Source: Pontimonas sp. (lineage in GTDB: Bacteria; Actinomycetota; Actinomycetes; Actinomycetales; Microbacteriaceae). Taken from it: a stretch of DNA of 50,404 bases. A program made the translations under genes and the position numbers. The DNA is taken from positions 1 through 50,404 of the forward strand of contig JAOHDU010000001.1 of the NCBI GenBank assembly GCA_028096805.1, read 5' to 3'. The notes under the pieces are model-generated. The model was not told the DNA's origin. It did not search any database and saw only the letters and a program-made list of their open reading frames with translations. Positions 1 to 10,552 of this stretch are shown piece after piece (position 1 is the first letter of the stretch; the number at the start of each line of letters is the position of its first letter).

Positions 1-715
1 CGCCAATTAAGACGGCGTGGGCTCCCTGGCTCCGGTACCGAGCGACGTCGGAAGCGTCCGCTACCGCGGACTCCGCAACACGGATGACGCCCTCAGGGAA
101 ACGGGGCACCATCTGCCCGAAGAGATCTGCGTTGAGCTCAAAGGTGGCGAGATCTCGGGCATTCACCCCCACGATGTCGGCCCCTACTGCAATTGCCCGA
201 TCCACCTCTTCTGCGGTGTGCGCCTCAACGAGTGCCTGCATGCCCCACTGCCTCGCCACCTCCAACAGCCGCTCCGCGCGCTCGTCGGTAATCCCGGCCA
301 TGATGAGCAACACAACATCCGCCCCCGCTGCGCGGGCCTCAACAATCTGATATTCGGACTCGAGAAAATCTTTTCGCAACACGGGAACGTCAACCGCCGC
401 CGAAACGGCGCGCAAATCAGCCAGTGATCCGCCGAACCGGCGGCTCTCGGTCAACACGCTAATCATGCTGGCGCCACCGGCTTCATACTCCCGTGCCAGC
501 GCTACGGGGTCGTCAATGTCGGCAAGCTCACCTTTTGACGGACTCTTGCGCTTGATTTCGCTGATGACGTGAATACGATCGCGAGGACTCAGTGCCTCCA
601 GCGCCGACCGCACAGGCCGCGCACGGCGAGCCTGCTCCTCGAGCTCGTGGAGAGGAACCTCGTGTTCGCGCGAATTCGCGTCTTGGCGCGCTCCCTCGTA
701 GAGTCCCTGCAGCAC
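1..715 (-). CDS. trpC: Indole-3-glycerol phosphate synthase, 3' end cut by window edge
   Basis: Reverse-complement translation gives VLTESRRFGGSLADLRAV..VPVLRKDFLESEYQIVEARAAGADVVLLI..ALVEAHTAEEVDRA..VGVNARDLATF..ESAV, diagnostic TrpC motifs; GTG start (713-715) directly abuts the upstream stop codon. Absent from the ORF track because of GTG start and truncation. Confidence 0.95.
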   Translation of the reverse strand, partial: MLQGLYEGARQDANSREHEVPLHELEEQARRARPVRSALEALSPRDRIHVISEIKRKSPSKGELADIDDPVALAREYEAGGASMISVLTESRRFGGSLADLRAVSAAVDVPVLRKDFLESEYQIVEARAAGADVVLLIMAGITDERAERLLEVARQWGMQALVEAHTAEEVDRAIAVGADIVGVNARDLATFELNADLFGQMVPRFPEGVIRVAESAVADASDVARYRSQGAHAVLIG

Positions 716-943
716 TCAGTGGCCTTTGGGCTGATACTTCGGGCCGCTCGCGCCCCACCCCATCGCCGAGAGCAGGAACCCCAGGCCCCAGCCCAGCAGG
801 GTGGCGATAGCGCTCACAATGACCAGCCACCACATCGCAAAATAGAACGCGACCGTACCCACTGACAGGGTGATGATCATCACGGTGACGGCGGTCCAGG
901 CTGCGGGCGAGTGCCCGTGACCCGGCTCGGTACTGGTGTTCAT
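716..943 (-). CDS. HGxxPAAW family small membrane protein
   Basis: MNTSTEPGHGHSPAAW.. with two hydrophobic segments; HGHSPAAW signature; AAGGAG SD upstream of ATG at 943 (alternative ATG at 970). Confidence 0.85.
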   Translation of the reverse strand: MNTSTEPGHGHSPAAWTAVTVMIITLSVGTVAFYFAMWWLVIVSAIATLLGWGLGFLLSAMGWGASGPKYQPKGH

Positions 944-966
944 GTGGCTCCTTGCCGTTGGGATGC

Positions 967-1524
967 TCATTCTACCGAAGTCGTCGGGTCGCGACCCTCA
1001 GAAAGCGAATCCCACACCCCCTGGGAATGGCCCGGAGCGCTAGCACCTGGTTGGGAAGAATACCGGTCACGCCGGGGAGAATTCCGGGCCACGAACTGAC
1101 CGGACACCGCACCCGCGAACACCAGGGCCGATCCCACCAGTGCAGCAATGGGCGCAAAAGAGCGTTCGATTGACTCAATTTCGCCGAGTGCTCCTGTGCC
1201 GGCGATCCCCGTCACGGCTTCCACCGCCCTTGCAAGCGCATCCCCGGGCGGTTGGGATACATCGATAAGCACCAGAAGCGCTCCGAGTGCCATCGTGGCC
1301 ATAACTACGAGGGTCACACGACGAGCCACACGATGTAACAACAACGAGGCGCCGTAGGCCGCCCCGGCGGCAAGTGAGAGGCTCCACGCTAAAGGTTGTG
1401 CTTCAGTGCCGGTCAGGCCCACCGAGGCACCCTGGGAGAGCTGCGCCGACCACCATGACGCCGTGAAAGACGCCAACACGCCAACAATTCCGAGAATGCT
1501 GGCGAGGTGGTGCAGGGCCCTCAC
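967..1524 (-). CDS. Trp biosynthesis-associated membrane protein
   Basis: Multi-TM 185-aa protein between trpE and trpC, matches the actinobacterial Trp-operon membrane protein pattern (FTASWWSAQLSQG..). Confidence 0.8.
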   Translation of the reverse strand: MRALHHLASILGIVGVLASFTASWWSAQLSQGASVGLTGTEAQPLAWSLSLAAGAAYGASLLLHRVARRVTLVVMATMALGALLVLIDVSQPPGDALARAVEAVTGIAGTGALGEIESIERSFAPIAALVGSALVFAGAVSGQFVARNSPRRDRYSSQPGASAPGHSQGVWDSLSEGRDPTTSVE

Positions 1525-3035
1525 GCGTGACCCGATTCAAGAGCGTTGGCCAACCGGATCGCTCGGATAGGGGCGCCTGCCTTGTGGAGCGTTTCTGCAT
1601 ACTCGGTTTCTGGGTCGGACTCCGCAACGATTCCCGCTCCTGCGCGCACCACTGCCACACCGTCGCTCATCCACAGCGTGCGGATGGTGATCGCCAAGTC
1701 TGAGTCGCCGTTGTGGCCGAAATATCCGACAACGCCGCCGTAAACTCCGCGCCCGGTGGATTCGAGGTCGTCGATAATCTGCAGCGCACGCGGCTTTGGT
1801 GCCCCGCTGAGGGTGCCGGCGGGAAAGGTCGCACAAAAAACGTCGACGCTAGAGGCATCATCGCGTAGCTCACCCCGGACGGTGGAGACCAGATGCATGA
1901 TGTGGCTGAAACGCTCCACCTGCATGAACTCGGTGACCTCAACCGAGCCGGGCTTGGAGACCTTGGAAAGATCGTTGCGCGAAAGATCCACCAGCATGAG
2001 ATGCTCCGACTTTTCTTTCGCGTCGTTTTGCAAAGAAGCCGCCAGTTCCGCGTCCTCAGTGGCATCAGCCCCGCGCGGTCGGGAGCCGGCGATGGGGTGG
2101 GAGACCACGCCGCCGTGGCTAATCGTTACGAGAGCCTCGGGAGAGGAGCCAACGACCTGGTAGGCCCTTCCCTCTGCGTCCTCACATTCCAGAAGATACA
2201 TATAGGGGCTCGGGTTGACCTGCCGAAGAACCCGATACACCTCGAGGGCGCTGGCCGTGACTTGTTCGGTGAACTGTTGTGACAACACCACTTGAAACAC
2301 GTCACCATCGACAATGTGCTGCTTCGCCGCCGCGACCATCCCAAGAAATTCCGACTTATCGACGTCGGGGCGAGCGGTGACATCACCAATCTCCGCGCGT
2401 CGGTGGAGGGTCGATGGCGTCGGTTCGGCCAGACGCTGGTGGAGCGAATCCAGCCGGTCTACTGCTTCGTCGTAGTCAGCCGACACAGCCCCGTCAAAGC
2501 TGTGCACAAGTGCTACGAGGATCACTTCGGAGGTGTGATGGTCGATGGCCACAAAGTCTTTGACCATCGTGAGAAACAGAGTTGGTTCGGCGCTCTCAGT
2601 TCCCGCTGTGCGCGGGAGGTTCTCCAGGTGTCGCACCGCGTCCCAACCAATGTGACCGACGAGACCTCCTGAAAAGGGTGGCATCCCCGGAACGAGGTCG
2701 CTCAACCATCGGGTGTTCAGGGCGCGCAATGCGGCAATAGGGTCGGTAGGGATGGGGCCCCCGAAAGCTTCGTTACTGGACATCGAAAGGCTCTGCCAAC
2801 TCGCTGCTCCCGAGCGTTCGGTGAGGACACCGTGGGCAGAAACGCCCAGAAAGGAATATCGTGACCAGGCGCCGGCCTGATCGGCAGATTCGAGCAAAAA
2901 CGACCCGAGCTGGTTCCCCAACTTCCGGTAGAGACCCATAGGCGTTTCGCTATCGACGAAGAGGCGCCGCACCACCGGGATGACCCGCCGGCTGGCTGCA
3001 TGCTCAAGAAACTCTGCCTTCGTCGTGTCAGTCAT
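1521..3035 (-). CDS. trpE: Anthranilate synthase component I
   Basis: Motifs [80 protein letters not shown]; likely start MTDTTKAEF at 3035, overlapping the hisI end. Confidence 0.97.
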   Translation of the reverse strand: MTDTTKAEFLEHAASRRVIPVVRRLFVDSETPMGLYRKLGNQLGSFLLESADQAGAWSRYSFLGVSAHGVLTERSGAASWQSLSMSSNEAFGGPIPTDPIAALRALNTRWLSDLVPGMPPFSGGLVGHIGWDAVRHLENLPRTAGTESAEPTLFLTMVKDFVAIDHHTSEVILVALVHSFDGAVSADYDEAVDRLDSLHQRLAEPTPSTLHRRAEIGDVTARPDVDKSEFLGMVAAAKQHIVDGDVFQVVLSQQFTEQVTASALEVYRVLRQVNPSPYMYLLECEDAEGRAYQVVGSSPEALVTISHGGVVSHPIAGSRPRGADATEDAELAASLQNDAKEKSEHLMLVDLSRNDLSKVSKPGSVEVTEFMQVERFSHIMHLVSTVRGELRDDASSVDVFCATFPAGTLSGAPKPRALQIIDDLESTGRGVYGGVVGYFGHNGDSDLAITIRTLWMSDGVAVVRAGAGIVAESDPETEYAETLHKAGAPIRAIRLANALESGHA

Positions 3036-3387
3036 GGCTCGCATCCGCGTCGAAGCAACTGCGGCTACCTGTATGACAGGCGGGGCCGCTTTGGTGGACC
3101 GCAAGCAGCACCGTGTCACCGTCGCAATCCAAGCGCGCCGACACAACGTGTTGAGTGTTGCCACTCGTGTCACCTTTTGTCCATAACTCAGCCCGCGAGC
3201 GGGAGAAGTAGGTGGCACGGCCGGTGGTGAGAGTGAGGTCTAGGGCCTCCCTCGTCATCCACGCCAGCATCAGCACGTGTCCGGATTCGGCGTCCTGGGC
3301 GATCGCGGGAAGCAAACCCTCCGCCGTGAAGACAGCTCGTTCGAGGAGGTCAGACTGGGCCTCCACAGCCCACCTGGGAGATGTCAT
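3028..3387 (-). CDS. hisI: Phosphoribosyl-AMP cyclohydrolase
   Basis: [43 protein letters not shown]. Confidence 0.96.
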   Translation of the reverse strand: MTSPRWAVEAQSDLLERAVFTAEGLLPAIAQDAESGHVLMLAWMTREALDLTLTTGRATYFSRSRAELWTKGDTSGNTQHVVSARLDCDGDTVLLAVHQSGPACHTGSRSCFDADASHD

Positions 3388-4145
3388 CGAACCGTTGCTC
3401 CTGCGTCGCGAAGGTGCTGCTTGACTTCTGAGATCTCCACTTTATCGTGGTGAAAAATGGAGGCTGCGAGGATGGCGTCGGCGCCCGCGCGGTAGGCGGC
3501 AACCCCATCCTGTGCCCTACCGGCCCCACCCGAGGCCACCAGGGGCACCGAAATGTGCGGTCGGAATGCCTCCAACATTTCGACGTCAAACCCCTTTTTG
3601 GTGCCATCCGCATCGATCGAGTTCAGCAATAGCTCCCCCGCGCCCCGTTCACAAGCCTCAATCGCCCACGCGAGCCCGTCGCGACCGGCGCTCTTGCGAC
3701 CTCCGTGCGTGGTCACCACGTATCCCGAGGGCATCCGTGCGTCTCGCTTGGCGTCTACCGAAATCACACAGACCTGCGAGCCAAAATGAGCCGCGATGTC
3801 ATCCACTAGCCCTGGATTCGCCATTGCTGCGCTGTTCACGCTGATTTTGTCGGCTCCAGACTCGAGAAGGCGCGAGACGTCCGCAACCGAGCGAACCCCA
3901 CCCCCAACGGTGAGAGGAATAAAAACATTTTCTGCTGTGTGACGGACCAAATCAAACGTTGTTGACCTGTCATCCACGGTCGCGCTGACGTCCAGGAAGG
4001 TGATCTCATCAGCACCCTGTGCCCCATAAAGCGCAGCGAGCTCCACCGGGTCTCCGGCATCCTGCAGATTCTCAAAGTTCACGCCTTTTACCACACGTCC
4101 TCGATCGACGTCGAGGCAGGGGATCACCCGTATGGCGAGCGACAT
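3384..4145 (-). CDS. hisF: Imidazole glycerol phosphate synthase cyclase subunit
   Basis: [39 protein letters not shown]. Confidence 0.97.
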   Translation of the reverse strand: MSLAIRVIPCLDVDRGRVVKGVNFENLQDAGDPVELAALYGAQGADEITFLDVSATVDDRSTTFDLVRHTAENVFIPLTVGGGVRSVADVSRLLESGADKISVNSAAMANPGLVDDIAAHFGSQVCVISVDAKRDARMPSGYVVTTHGGRKSAGRDGLAWAIEACERGAGELLLNSIDADGTKKGFDVEMLEAFRPHISVPLVASGGAGRAQDGVAAYRAGADAILAASIFHHDKVEISEVKQHLRDAGATVR

Positions 4146-4990
4146 TAGATCCGAGCGGCGTGAATGGCGGACACCAAAATCGCTTTGGCGCCCAGAGCAT
4201 AAAGGTCATCCATGACCGCGTTGACGTCGTGACGCGAAACCATTGCGCGCACAGCAACCCACTCGGGGTCCCTCAAAGGGGAGACCGTTGGTGATTCAAG
4301 CCCGGGGGTTATGGAAGAGGCCTTTTCTAGCAGTGACAGTGGCAAGTCGTAGTCCATGAGAACAAACTGCTTCGCTACCCACACCCCGTGGAGACGCCGG
4401 CGCAGCGTCTCTATTCCCTCCCGGGAGGAATCGCCGGCGATGAGCACCGCTTCTGACTCCAGAATCACCGGACCAAAGACCTCAAGCCCCTGAGCCCGAA
4501 GGGTGGCACCGGTCGACACGACATCCGCCACAGCATCGGCCACACCGAGCTGAACCGCCGACTCGACCGCGCCATCCAGGGTGACGATATCGCTCGATAT
4601 GCCCCGCTCGGCGAGAAAAGACTCGACTAACACCGGGTAGGAGGTAGCTATTCGCTTCCCCGCGAGACCCTCCAGAGTGTTGAGACTGGAGGGGGCAGCA
4701 AAACGGAACGTTGAGGCACCAAACCCCAGCGCTTCAATCTCGCTGACGGGTGCCGGGGAGTCCCGCAGGAGATCTCGTCCGGTAATTCCCACGTCGAGCG
4801 CACCCGAGCCGACGTATGTCGCAATGTCTTTGGGCCGCAAATAAAAGAACTCAACGTTGTTGCGGGCGTCGGGAACCGTCAGAGCACGGGTGTCCCGGCG
4901 GCCGACGTAGCCTGCTTCCACCAGCATGGCTACGGCCGTTTCGGACAGCGTGCCCTTATTGGGCACGGCAACACGCAAGGGAGCAGTCAT
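4145..4990 (-). CDS. hisG: ATP phosphoribosyltransferase (long form, 281 aa)
   Basis: [35 protein letters not shown]-terminal regulatory domain ending ..[17 protein letters not shown]. Confidence 0.96.
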   Translation of the reverse strand: MTAPLRVAVPNKGTLSETAVAMLVEAGYVGRRDTRALTVPDARNNVEFFYLRPKDIATYVGSGALDVGITGRDLLRDSPAPVSEIEALGFGASTFRFAAPSSLNTLEGLAGKRIATSYPVLVESFLAERGISSDIVTLDGAVESAVQLGVADAVADVVSTGATLRAQGLEVFGPVILESEAVLIAGDSSREGIETLRRRLHGVWVAKQFVLMDYDLPLSLLEKASSITPGLESPTVSPLRDPEWVAVRAMVSRHDVNAVMDDLYALGAKAILVSAIHAARI

Positions 4991-5250
4991 AGTGCTCTGT
5001 ACACATCCTCAAGATCAATATTGCGGGCCACCATCATCACCTGAAGGTGGTAGATAAGTTGAGATATTTCGGCGGCAAGCTCGTCCTTGCCCTCGTGTTC
5101 GGCGGCCATCCACACTTCGGCTGCTTCTTCGACGACCTTTTTTCCGATGGCATGAACACCGGCGTCCAGCAGCTCTACTGTGCGAGAGCCCTCGGGTCGC
5201 GTATCCCTCGTAGCGAGGAGCTGGGCGTGGAGTTCATCGAAAGTTTTCAC
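4987..5250 (-). CDS. hisE: Phosphoribosyl-ATP pyrophosphatase
   Basis: [38 protein letters not shown]. Confidence 0.96.
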   Translation of the reverse strand: MKTFDELHAQLLATRDTRPEGSRTVELLDAGVHAIGKKVVEEAAEVWMAAEHEGKDELAAEISQLIYHLQVMMVARNIDLEDVYRAL

Positions 5251-5266
5251 TCCCCCAGGCTACCGT

Positions 5267-5635
5267 CTAGGGGTTTTGAGTGGCGATCAGATCAATAGCA
5301 AACACGAGGGTCTTGCCCGAGAGGCGATGCCCGCCACCGCTGGGTCCGTACGCCCACTCTGGGGGACACACTAGTTCGCGCCGACCACCGACCCGCATGC
5401 CAGGGATGCCTTCCTGCCACCCGCGGATGAGGCTCGTGAGAGGGAACTCGATGGTTTGTCCTCGGCTCCAGGAGGAGTCAAACTCTTCTCCACTGTCGTA
5501 GTCGACCCCCACGTAGTGGACCTCAACAACGGCGCCGGCAGCACATTCCTCGCCGGCTCCTTCCACCACATCCACCCATTCCATCGCCGAAGGCGCTGGT
5601 TCCATGCGGGGTTCAAGTTCTGGCTTGCTGGTCAT
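5267..5635 (-). CDS. FKBP-type peptidyl-prolyl cis-trans isomerase
   Basis: GAVVEVHYVGVDYDSGEEFDSSWSRGQTIEFPLTSLIRGWQEGIPGMRVGGRRELVCPPEWAYG. Confidence 0.94.
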   Translation of the reverse strand: MTSKPELEPRMEPAPSAMEWVDVVEGAGEECAAGAVVEVHYVGVDYDSGEEFDSSWSRGQTIEFPLTSLIRGWQEGIPGMRVGGRRELVCPPEWAYGPSGGGHRLSGKTLVFAIDLIATQNP

Positions 5636-6294
5636 GCTTCTCCCTTTGTTGCCGCGTCACGTAGAGCGCGAATGTTGTCTGCCGGTATGCCATGCCCATA
5701 AACACTGGAACCGGCAACGAAGGTATCCGCACCGTGAGAAAGCGCAATAGGCAGGCTCTCCACCGTAATACCCCCATCGACCTGCACCAGAGGCGACAGG
5801 CCCTGCTCCCCCAGATAGCGGTGGAGCGCTGAGAGCTTCGGCATCACTTCGGGCATAAAGCTCTGCCCACCCGCGCCAGGCTCCACCGTCATGATCAGCA
5901 CAAGATCGGCCGAGTGCATCAGCGGCAGGTAAGGCTCCAAAGGGGTGCCCGGTTTGATAGCTACCCCAGCCCGAGCGCCGTGACCGTGGATCGCATCGAT
6001 CACCGCTTGCGGGTTAGTGGCAGCCTCCACGTGGAAAGTGACAGAGTCAGCGCCAATCTGCGCATATTCTGCCGCGTGATCGTCCGCATCAGCAATCATG
6101 AGATGGACATCGAGCGGAATCGGCGAGACTTCGTCGAGTCGCCGCACCATCTGGGGCCCAAACGTCAGCGTCGGGACGAAGTGGTTGTCCATGACGTCGA
6201 CATGGACAGCGTCCGCGTCCGCAACGTCTCGAACTGCTGCCTCCAGATTGGCAAAATCAGCGGCGAGAATGCTCGGATGAATTCGAATGTGCAC
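5632..6294 (-). CDS. rpe: Ribulose-phosphate 3-epimerase
   Basis: IHPSILAADFANLE; VHVDVMDNHFVPTLTFGP; LDVHLMI; MTVEPGAGGQSF; VDGGI. Confidence 0.97.
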   Translation of the reverse strand: MHIRIHPSILAADFANLEAAVRDVADADAVHVDVMDNHFVPTLTFGPQMVRRLDEVSPIPLDVHLMIADADDHAAEYAQIGADSVTFHVEAATNPQAVIDAIHGHGARAGVAIKPGTPLEPYLPLMHSADLVLIMTVEPGAGGQSFMPEVMPKLSALHRYLGEQGLSPLVQVDGGITVESLPIALSHGADTFVAGSSVYGHGIPADNIRALRDAATKGEA

Positions 6295-6298
6295 GGGA

Positions 6299-7648
6299 TC
6301 AGACTACCGAGCGCCGCTTACGCAGCAGTTGGATGAACATGTCGTCGCACCCATGGCGATACGTCCACAGCTGCACGGCTGGGCCACTCGTGGCGCGGTC
6401 GATCGGGTGCTCGACAATCCGATTCAGCACCTCGGCTGTGTTGATTGTTTCGGCGGCGCTCCGGGAGCGAAGGACACTCGACACGATGTTGTGTGTTTCG
6501 GCGAGAACCGGTGAGCATGTGACGTAAGCCACGACACCACCCGGGGCCACAAGATCTAGCGCGCGATGCAGCAAACCCTGTTGGAGGGACACCAGCTCGG
6601 GGATTTCCTCGGGCGCTTTCCGCCAGCGCGACTCGGGTCTGCGTCTGAGAGCACCCATTCCTGAACACGGCGCATCCACCAGCACCCGGGTCACGGGGCC
6701 CTCCGGAGGGGACAACGTGAGCGCGTCTCCGACAACGACGGTCACGGTTTCCGGCGTGGACGAGGTGATGGCTCGGACGGAGTCTTCGACGAGTCTCGCG
6801 CGGTGTGGGGCGCGTTCCCACGCGACGACCCGTGCGCTGACACGTAGGGCCTCGGCGGCGAGAACAGCAGTTTTTCCGCCGGGCCCTGCACACAGGTCCA
6901 GCACGACATCATCCTCCGTGAGCGGATCGACGTGGGCGAGGAGCAAAGCGGCGAGCTGAGACCCCTCGTCCTGCACCCGGATGTCTCCGGAGGACACACC
7001 GGGAACATCCGCAGGGTTGCCGGAGCTGAGGACCTCGCCCAATGGCGAATACAGGGTGTGCCCCTTCTCTGGGGAAGAGAGTCCAGGGAGGTGCGCCAGC
7101 GTCACCCGTGGGGCCTGATTGTGACCCTCCAACGCCTCGAGGAGATCTGCATGATCACCCGTGTGGGCGAGGGACTCTTCGATCAGGCGGGCAATCCACA
7201 CGGGGTGGGAGGCCACCAGCTCAGCTGAGTTAGCGATTACCGCAGTCCACTTATCGACGCCTCCCCGGGTCACGTTGCGGAGAACCGCATTGACCAAGCC
7301 ACTAGCGCGAGCGAAGCCCCGACCCTTCGCCAGCTCCACGCTTTCGGCCACAGCCGCATGGTCGGGGATCCGCAGGAACAACAACTGGTAGACGGCCATT
7401 CGGAGCAGCACCAGCACGCCAGTGTCAAGACTGGTCACGGAGCGTCCAGAAGCTGACGCAACCACGACATCGAGCTCACCAGCGCGCCGCGAGGTTCCGT
7501 AGACCAGCTCCGTTGCCAATGCACGGTCGCGCTCCGAGAACCCACTTGAGGCCAGCGCTTTAGGCAACACAAGGTTCGTATAAGCGTCGTCGAGCGCCAC
7601 CTGCAGGAGGACGTCGAAAGCAAGCGAGCGGGCGGAAGTTTTAGCCAC
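6299..7648 (-). CDS. rsmB: 16S rRNA (cytosine-5) methyltransferase RsmB/Sun with NusB-like N-terminus
   Basis: ARSLAFDVLLQV; VQDEGSQLAALLLAHV; LDLCAGPGGKTAVLAA; VDAPCSGMGALRRRPE; VTCSPVLAE. Probable GTG start at 7648 (8-bp overlap with fmt), not 7825 as in the ORF track. Confidence 0.94.
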   Translation of the reverse strand: MAKTSARSLAFDVLLQVALDDAYTNLVLPKALASSGFSERDRALATELVYGTSRRAGELDVVVASASGRSVTSLDTGVLVLLRMAVYQLLFLRIPDHAAVAESVELAKGRGFARASGLVNAVLRNVTRGGVDKWTAVIANSAELVASHPVWIARLIEESLAHTGDHADLLEALEGHNQAPRVTLAHLPGLSSPEKGHTLYSPLGEVLSSGNPADVPGVSSGDIRVQDEGSQLAALLLAHVDPLTEDDVVLDLCAGPGGKTAVLAAEALRVSARVVAWERAPHRARLVEDSVRAITSSTPETVTVVVGDALTLSPPEGPVTRVLVDAPCSGMGALRRRPESRWRKAPEEIPELVSLQQGLLHRALDLVAPGGVVAYVTCSPVLAETHNIVSSVLRSRSAAETINTAEVLNRIVEHPIDRATSGPAVQLWTYRHGCDDMFIQLLRKRRSVV

Positions 7649-8561
7649 GCAGGCGCACTCCCTCGGGCAGGCCTCGGTACCAATCGGCGGCGGGCATAGG
7701 CCGCTTACCCGAGGGGTGAACCGTGATGAGCTCGAGAACGCCTTCCCCGGTCCCCACCAGCACACCGTAGTCCCCCGCAGATAGCTCTCCAGGCCCGAGG
7801 CGGCCCGAGCCAGAGGAAACACCACAGGCCGTCACCAACACGCGCTGGCCCGTGTCGGAGCGGGTTGTGTAGGCGCCGGGCTCGGGAGTCGCGGCGCGAA
7901 TACGCCGAGAGAGCTCCTGTGCCGGTTGTGACCACTCCAGTCGCCCAAAGTCAGCGCCCGGCTTGCCCGCGTAGCTCACCTCTCCCGCCTGGGGTGAGAG
8001 CACGACCGATCCGTCCTCGATCTTCTCCAGTGTCTCGAGCAGTGGTTCGATGGCCAGCTGCGACAGCCCAGCGAGAAGCTCCCCGGCGGTCTCTACTCCC
8101 TTGAGAGAAAATTCAGCGCTCGTTGCGATGTCGCCAGTGTCCAGACCCTCTTCAATGCGGAAGATGGTCACGCCGGTTACCCCATCACCGGCCAGGAGCG
8201 CCTGTTGGACGGGCGCAGCGCCCCGCCATCGCGGCAGCAGGGAAAAGTGAACGTTCCACCAGCCGTGCGGTACCGCGGAAATAGCGTCGTTTGATAGCAG
8301 TTGCCCGTAGGCCACGACGACAGCAACATCCGGCCTCCAACTCTCTACCGCAGCAAGAATGTCCGCGCCGTTCGTTGGTGTGGCGACCGGGAGACCCCAC
8401 TCTGCCGCCTGCGCCTGCACCGCGGTGGGGGTCAACACCCGTTTTCTGCCTGTTGCTTGTGGCGGACGAGTGAGCACTCCCACAAGCTCGTGCCGAGATT
8501 CGCGAACCGCTTGAAATGCCGGAAGAGCAACGGTGGGACTCCCCGCGAACATCACTCTCAT
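7641..8561 (-). CDS. fmt: Methionyl-tRNA formyltransferase
   Basis: MRVMFAGSPTVALPAF; HFSLLPRWRGAAPVQQALLAGDGVTGVTIFRIEEGLDTGD. Confidence 0.97.
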   Translation of the reverse strand: MRVMFAGSPTVALPAFQAVRESRHELVGVLTRPPQATGRKRVLTPTAVQAQAAEWGLPVATPTNGADILAAVESWRPDVAVVVAYGQLLSNDAISAVPHGWWNVHFSLLPRWRGAAPVQQALLAGDGVTGVTIFRIEEGLDTGDIATSAEFSLKGVETAGELLAGLSQLAIEPLLETLEKIEDGSVVLSPQAGEVSYAGKPGADFGRLEWSQPAQELSRRIRAATPEPGAYTTRSDTGQRVLVTACGVSSGSGRLGPGELSAGDYGVLVGTGEGVLELITVHPSGKRPMPAADWYRGLPEGVRLRG

Positions 8562-8566
8562 TCGCC

Positions 8567-10552
8567 TCAGCCTACTCGGGCCTCATCGGACTCTCGCAGG
8601 AGGGCATCAAGGCGATCCGGGTTGTCCACCACGATCCGAAGCCGAGCAGGCTGGCTACGATTCCTGGACACTGCAAGTTTCTGACGAATCGCTCGGAGCT
8701 CACGCGTGACACGCGCACCTTCCGCATAGGAGAAACGGGCAATTACCCGGATACCACCCTCGATCGACACCGGCCCCAGAACATCGATGAGTCCCCCCGC
8801 CGCCTCCAGAGCTTGCTGAGCGGACATCACCACGGAAGCTGGACCCGAGAGGCTGGCAATACGTGTGCTCGGCGGCATTCTCAGGGCTTGGCGCTGAGTA
8901 ACTTCATGGCGAAGTAGGGGCTCATAACGGCCAGAGGACACCGCCAGCGCTGGTTGTCCCGACACATCCGTCAGAAAGCCTGTTCCGTCGTCGGCGAGCA
9001 ACGCAATCGCTGATTCCCAGGCCTGGAGGGAGTCCTCGAGCGCTCCGATGGATTCCCGAGAAAGCATGGCAGCCCCATCCAGAAGCAAGACCGCGCGGTA
9101 ACCCTGATCCGCAAGGGGTTCGGCACCGCGCGTTGCGATGACGAGAGCCGGAGTGTTGGGCACGCGCGATACTCGGTGCTGGCCATCCGCACGAACCAGA
9201 GGCACTCCAGGGAAAGATTTGCCAATGTCAGCAAGGGTGCGTTCGATTCCGTGCCCGCGGGGAAGAAAGCGATCATGACCGCAGTGGACGCAGCGCCAGG
9301 TGGTGTCGGTAACGCCACACCACAAACAGCTGGGTTTACTGGAGCCGTCGGGAACTCGTAGCGGACCGCTACACGTGCGGCAAAAGCTCTTTTCCCTGCA
9401 CTGGGCGCACGAGACACCCGGTGCGAAACCGGTGCGGAAGACTTGCACCAGAACAGGGCCGGTTTTCAGAGCCTCCTTTGCCGCTCTAAAGGCCTGCGAG
9501 GGCAATCGGGCCGGCGCTTGTTCCACCCCTTCCCCCAGGGCAAGCTCGGTGGGGATGACCTGGGCGCGTTGACTTGTGGTGGGCGCGATGGCTTCCACAT
9601 AACCTTGCTCGACCCACCGCGTCACGCTCAGGCTCGGCACAAGACTGGCAAACACCGTGGCGGAGCCTTCCAGGCTGCCGCGGAGAAGGGCGATGTCGCG
9701 AGTATGAGGGTAGGGAGCAAGGGGTTCCGAGTGAGACTCGTCACTATCGTCAAGAACCACGACGCCGGACAGGTTGTGAACCGGCGCATAGACAGCGTGC
9801 CGCGTGCCCAGCACAACTCGGGGGCTCTGTTCTAGACAGAGCAAAAAGTTTCGGTACCGCTCGGCGGGCGCGAGCTCAGAATGCAGCGATACAACGATGT
9901 CGTCGGGCAAAGCGTCTCGCAGGGGCTGTTCGTAGAGCGCGAGATGACGCCAGGTTGGGACGACAATGATCAGAGACTGCCCGGCGGCGTAAGCGCTCTG
10001 GGCCAACCGGGAAATCACCGCGCAGGATCGCGGCGTCCACTCACCTTGGGCGTTGGTTTCGCCACCGTGGGGAAGGTACAGCGCTGTTCTCCCGGATTGC
10101 TGCAACATCGTGGCCCAACTGTCTTCAGAGAAGCCATCGACCGCAGACAACTCTGTTGGTACTGGACGAGCTGTTGGGGTTTGAGGAACCTGTTCACGCC
10201 ATTTCTTTTCGGTTCGCACATAACGAGGAGGGATAGCGAGTCGGACGATATCCGCGGTGCTGCCGGCTTGCCTCTCCGCTATGGCCTCTGCAAGGGCATA
10301 GGTTTGCGGGGCGAGCAGGCCCACAGGCGATACCACCTCGGCAATCTCAGCGAGAGTGCCTGTGTGAGCGGTCGCGTCACTCAACCCGACAACGTATCCC
10401 TGGGCCGCAGTCTTTCTTTGGCGCAACGGAACCTTGACGAGGGACCCCACGCTGACGTTGAATCCCTCAGGAATCAGATAGTCAAACGGACGATCGAGCT
10501 GGGGCAGCCTTGTATCGAGAAGGACCTGCGCGATTCGCGTTTGTGGGCTCAC
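8567..10552 (-). CDS. priA: Replication restart protein PriA-like (helicase motifs degenerate)
   Basis: N-terminal [24 protein letters not shown] and zinc-binding Cys clusters [23 protein letters not shown]; no recognisable Walker A or DEAH box. Confidence 0.9.
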   Translation of the reverse strand: MSPQTRIAQVLLDTRLPQLDRPFDYLIPEGFNVSVGSLVKVPLRQRKTAAQGYVVGLSDATAHTGTLAEIAEVVSPVGLLAPQTYALAEAIAERQAGSTADIVRLAIPPRYVRTEKKWREQVPQTPTARPVPTELSAVDGFSEDSWATMLQQSGRTALYLPHGGETNAQGEWTPRSCAVISRLAQSAYAAGQSLIIVVPTWRHLALYEQPLRDALPDDIVVSLHSELAPAERYRNFLLCLEQSPRVVLGTRHAVYAPVHNLSGVVVLDDSDESHSEPLAPYPHTRDIALLRGSLEGSATVFASLVPSLSVTRWVEQGYVEAIAPTTSQRAQVIPTELALGEGVEQAPARLPSQAFRAAKEALKTGPVLVQVFRTGFAPGVSCAQCREKSFCRTCSGPLRVPDGSSKPSCLWCGVTDTTWRCVHCGHDRFLPRGHGIERTLADIGKSFPGVPLVRADGQHRVSRVPNTPALVIATRGAEPLADQGYRAVLLLDGAAMLSRESIGALEDSLQAWESAIALLADDGTGFLTDVSGQPALAVSSGRYEPLLRHEVTQRQALRMPPSTRIASLSGPASVVMSAQQALEAAGGLIDVLGPVSIEGGIRVIARFSYAEGARVTRELRAIRQKLAVSRNRSQPARLRIVVDNPDRLDALLRESDEARVG

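Noticed and set aside
17-427. Plus-strand ORF at the left edge (136 aa)
   Set aside because: The minus strand encodes a convincing TrpC across the same interval.
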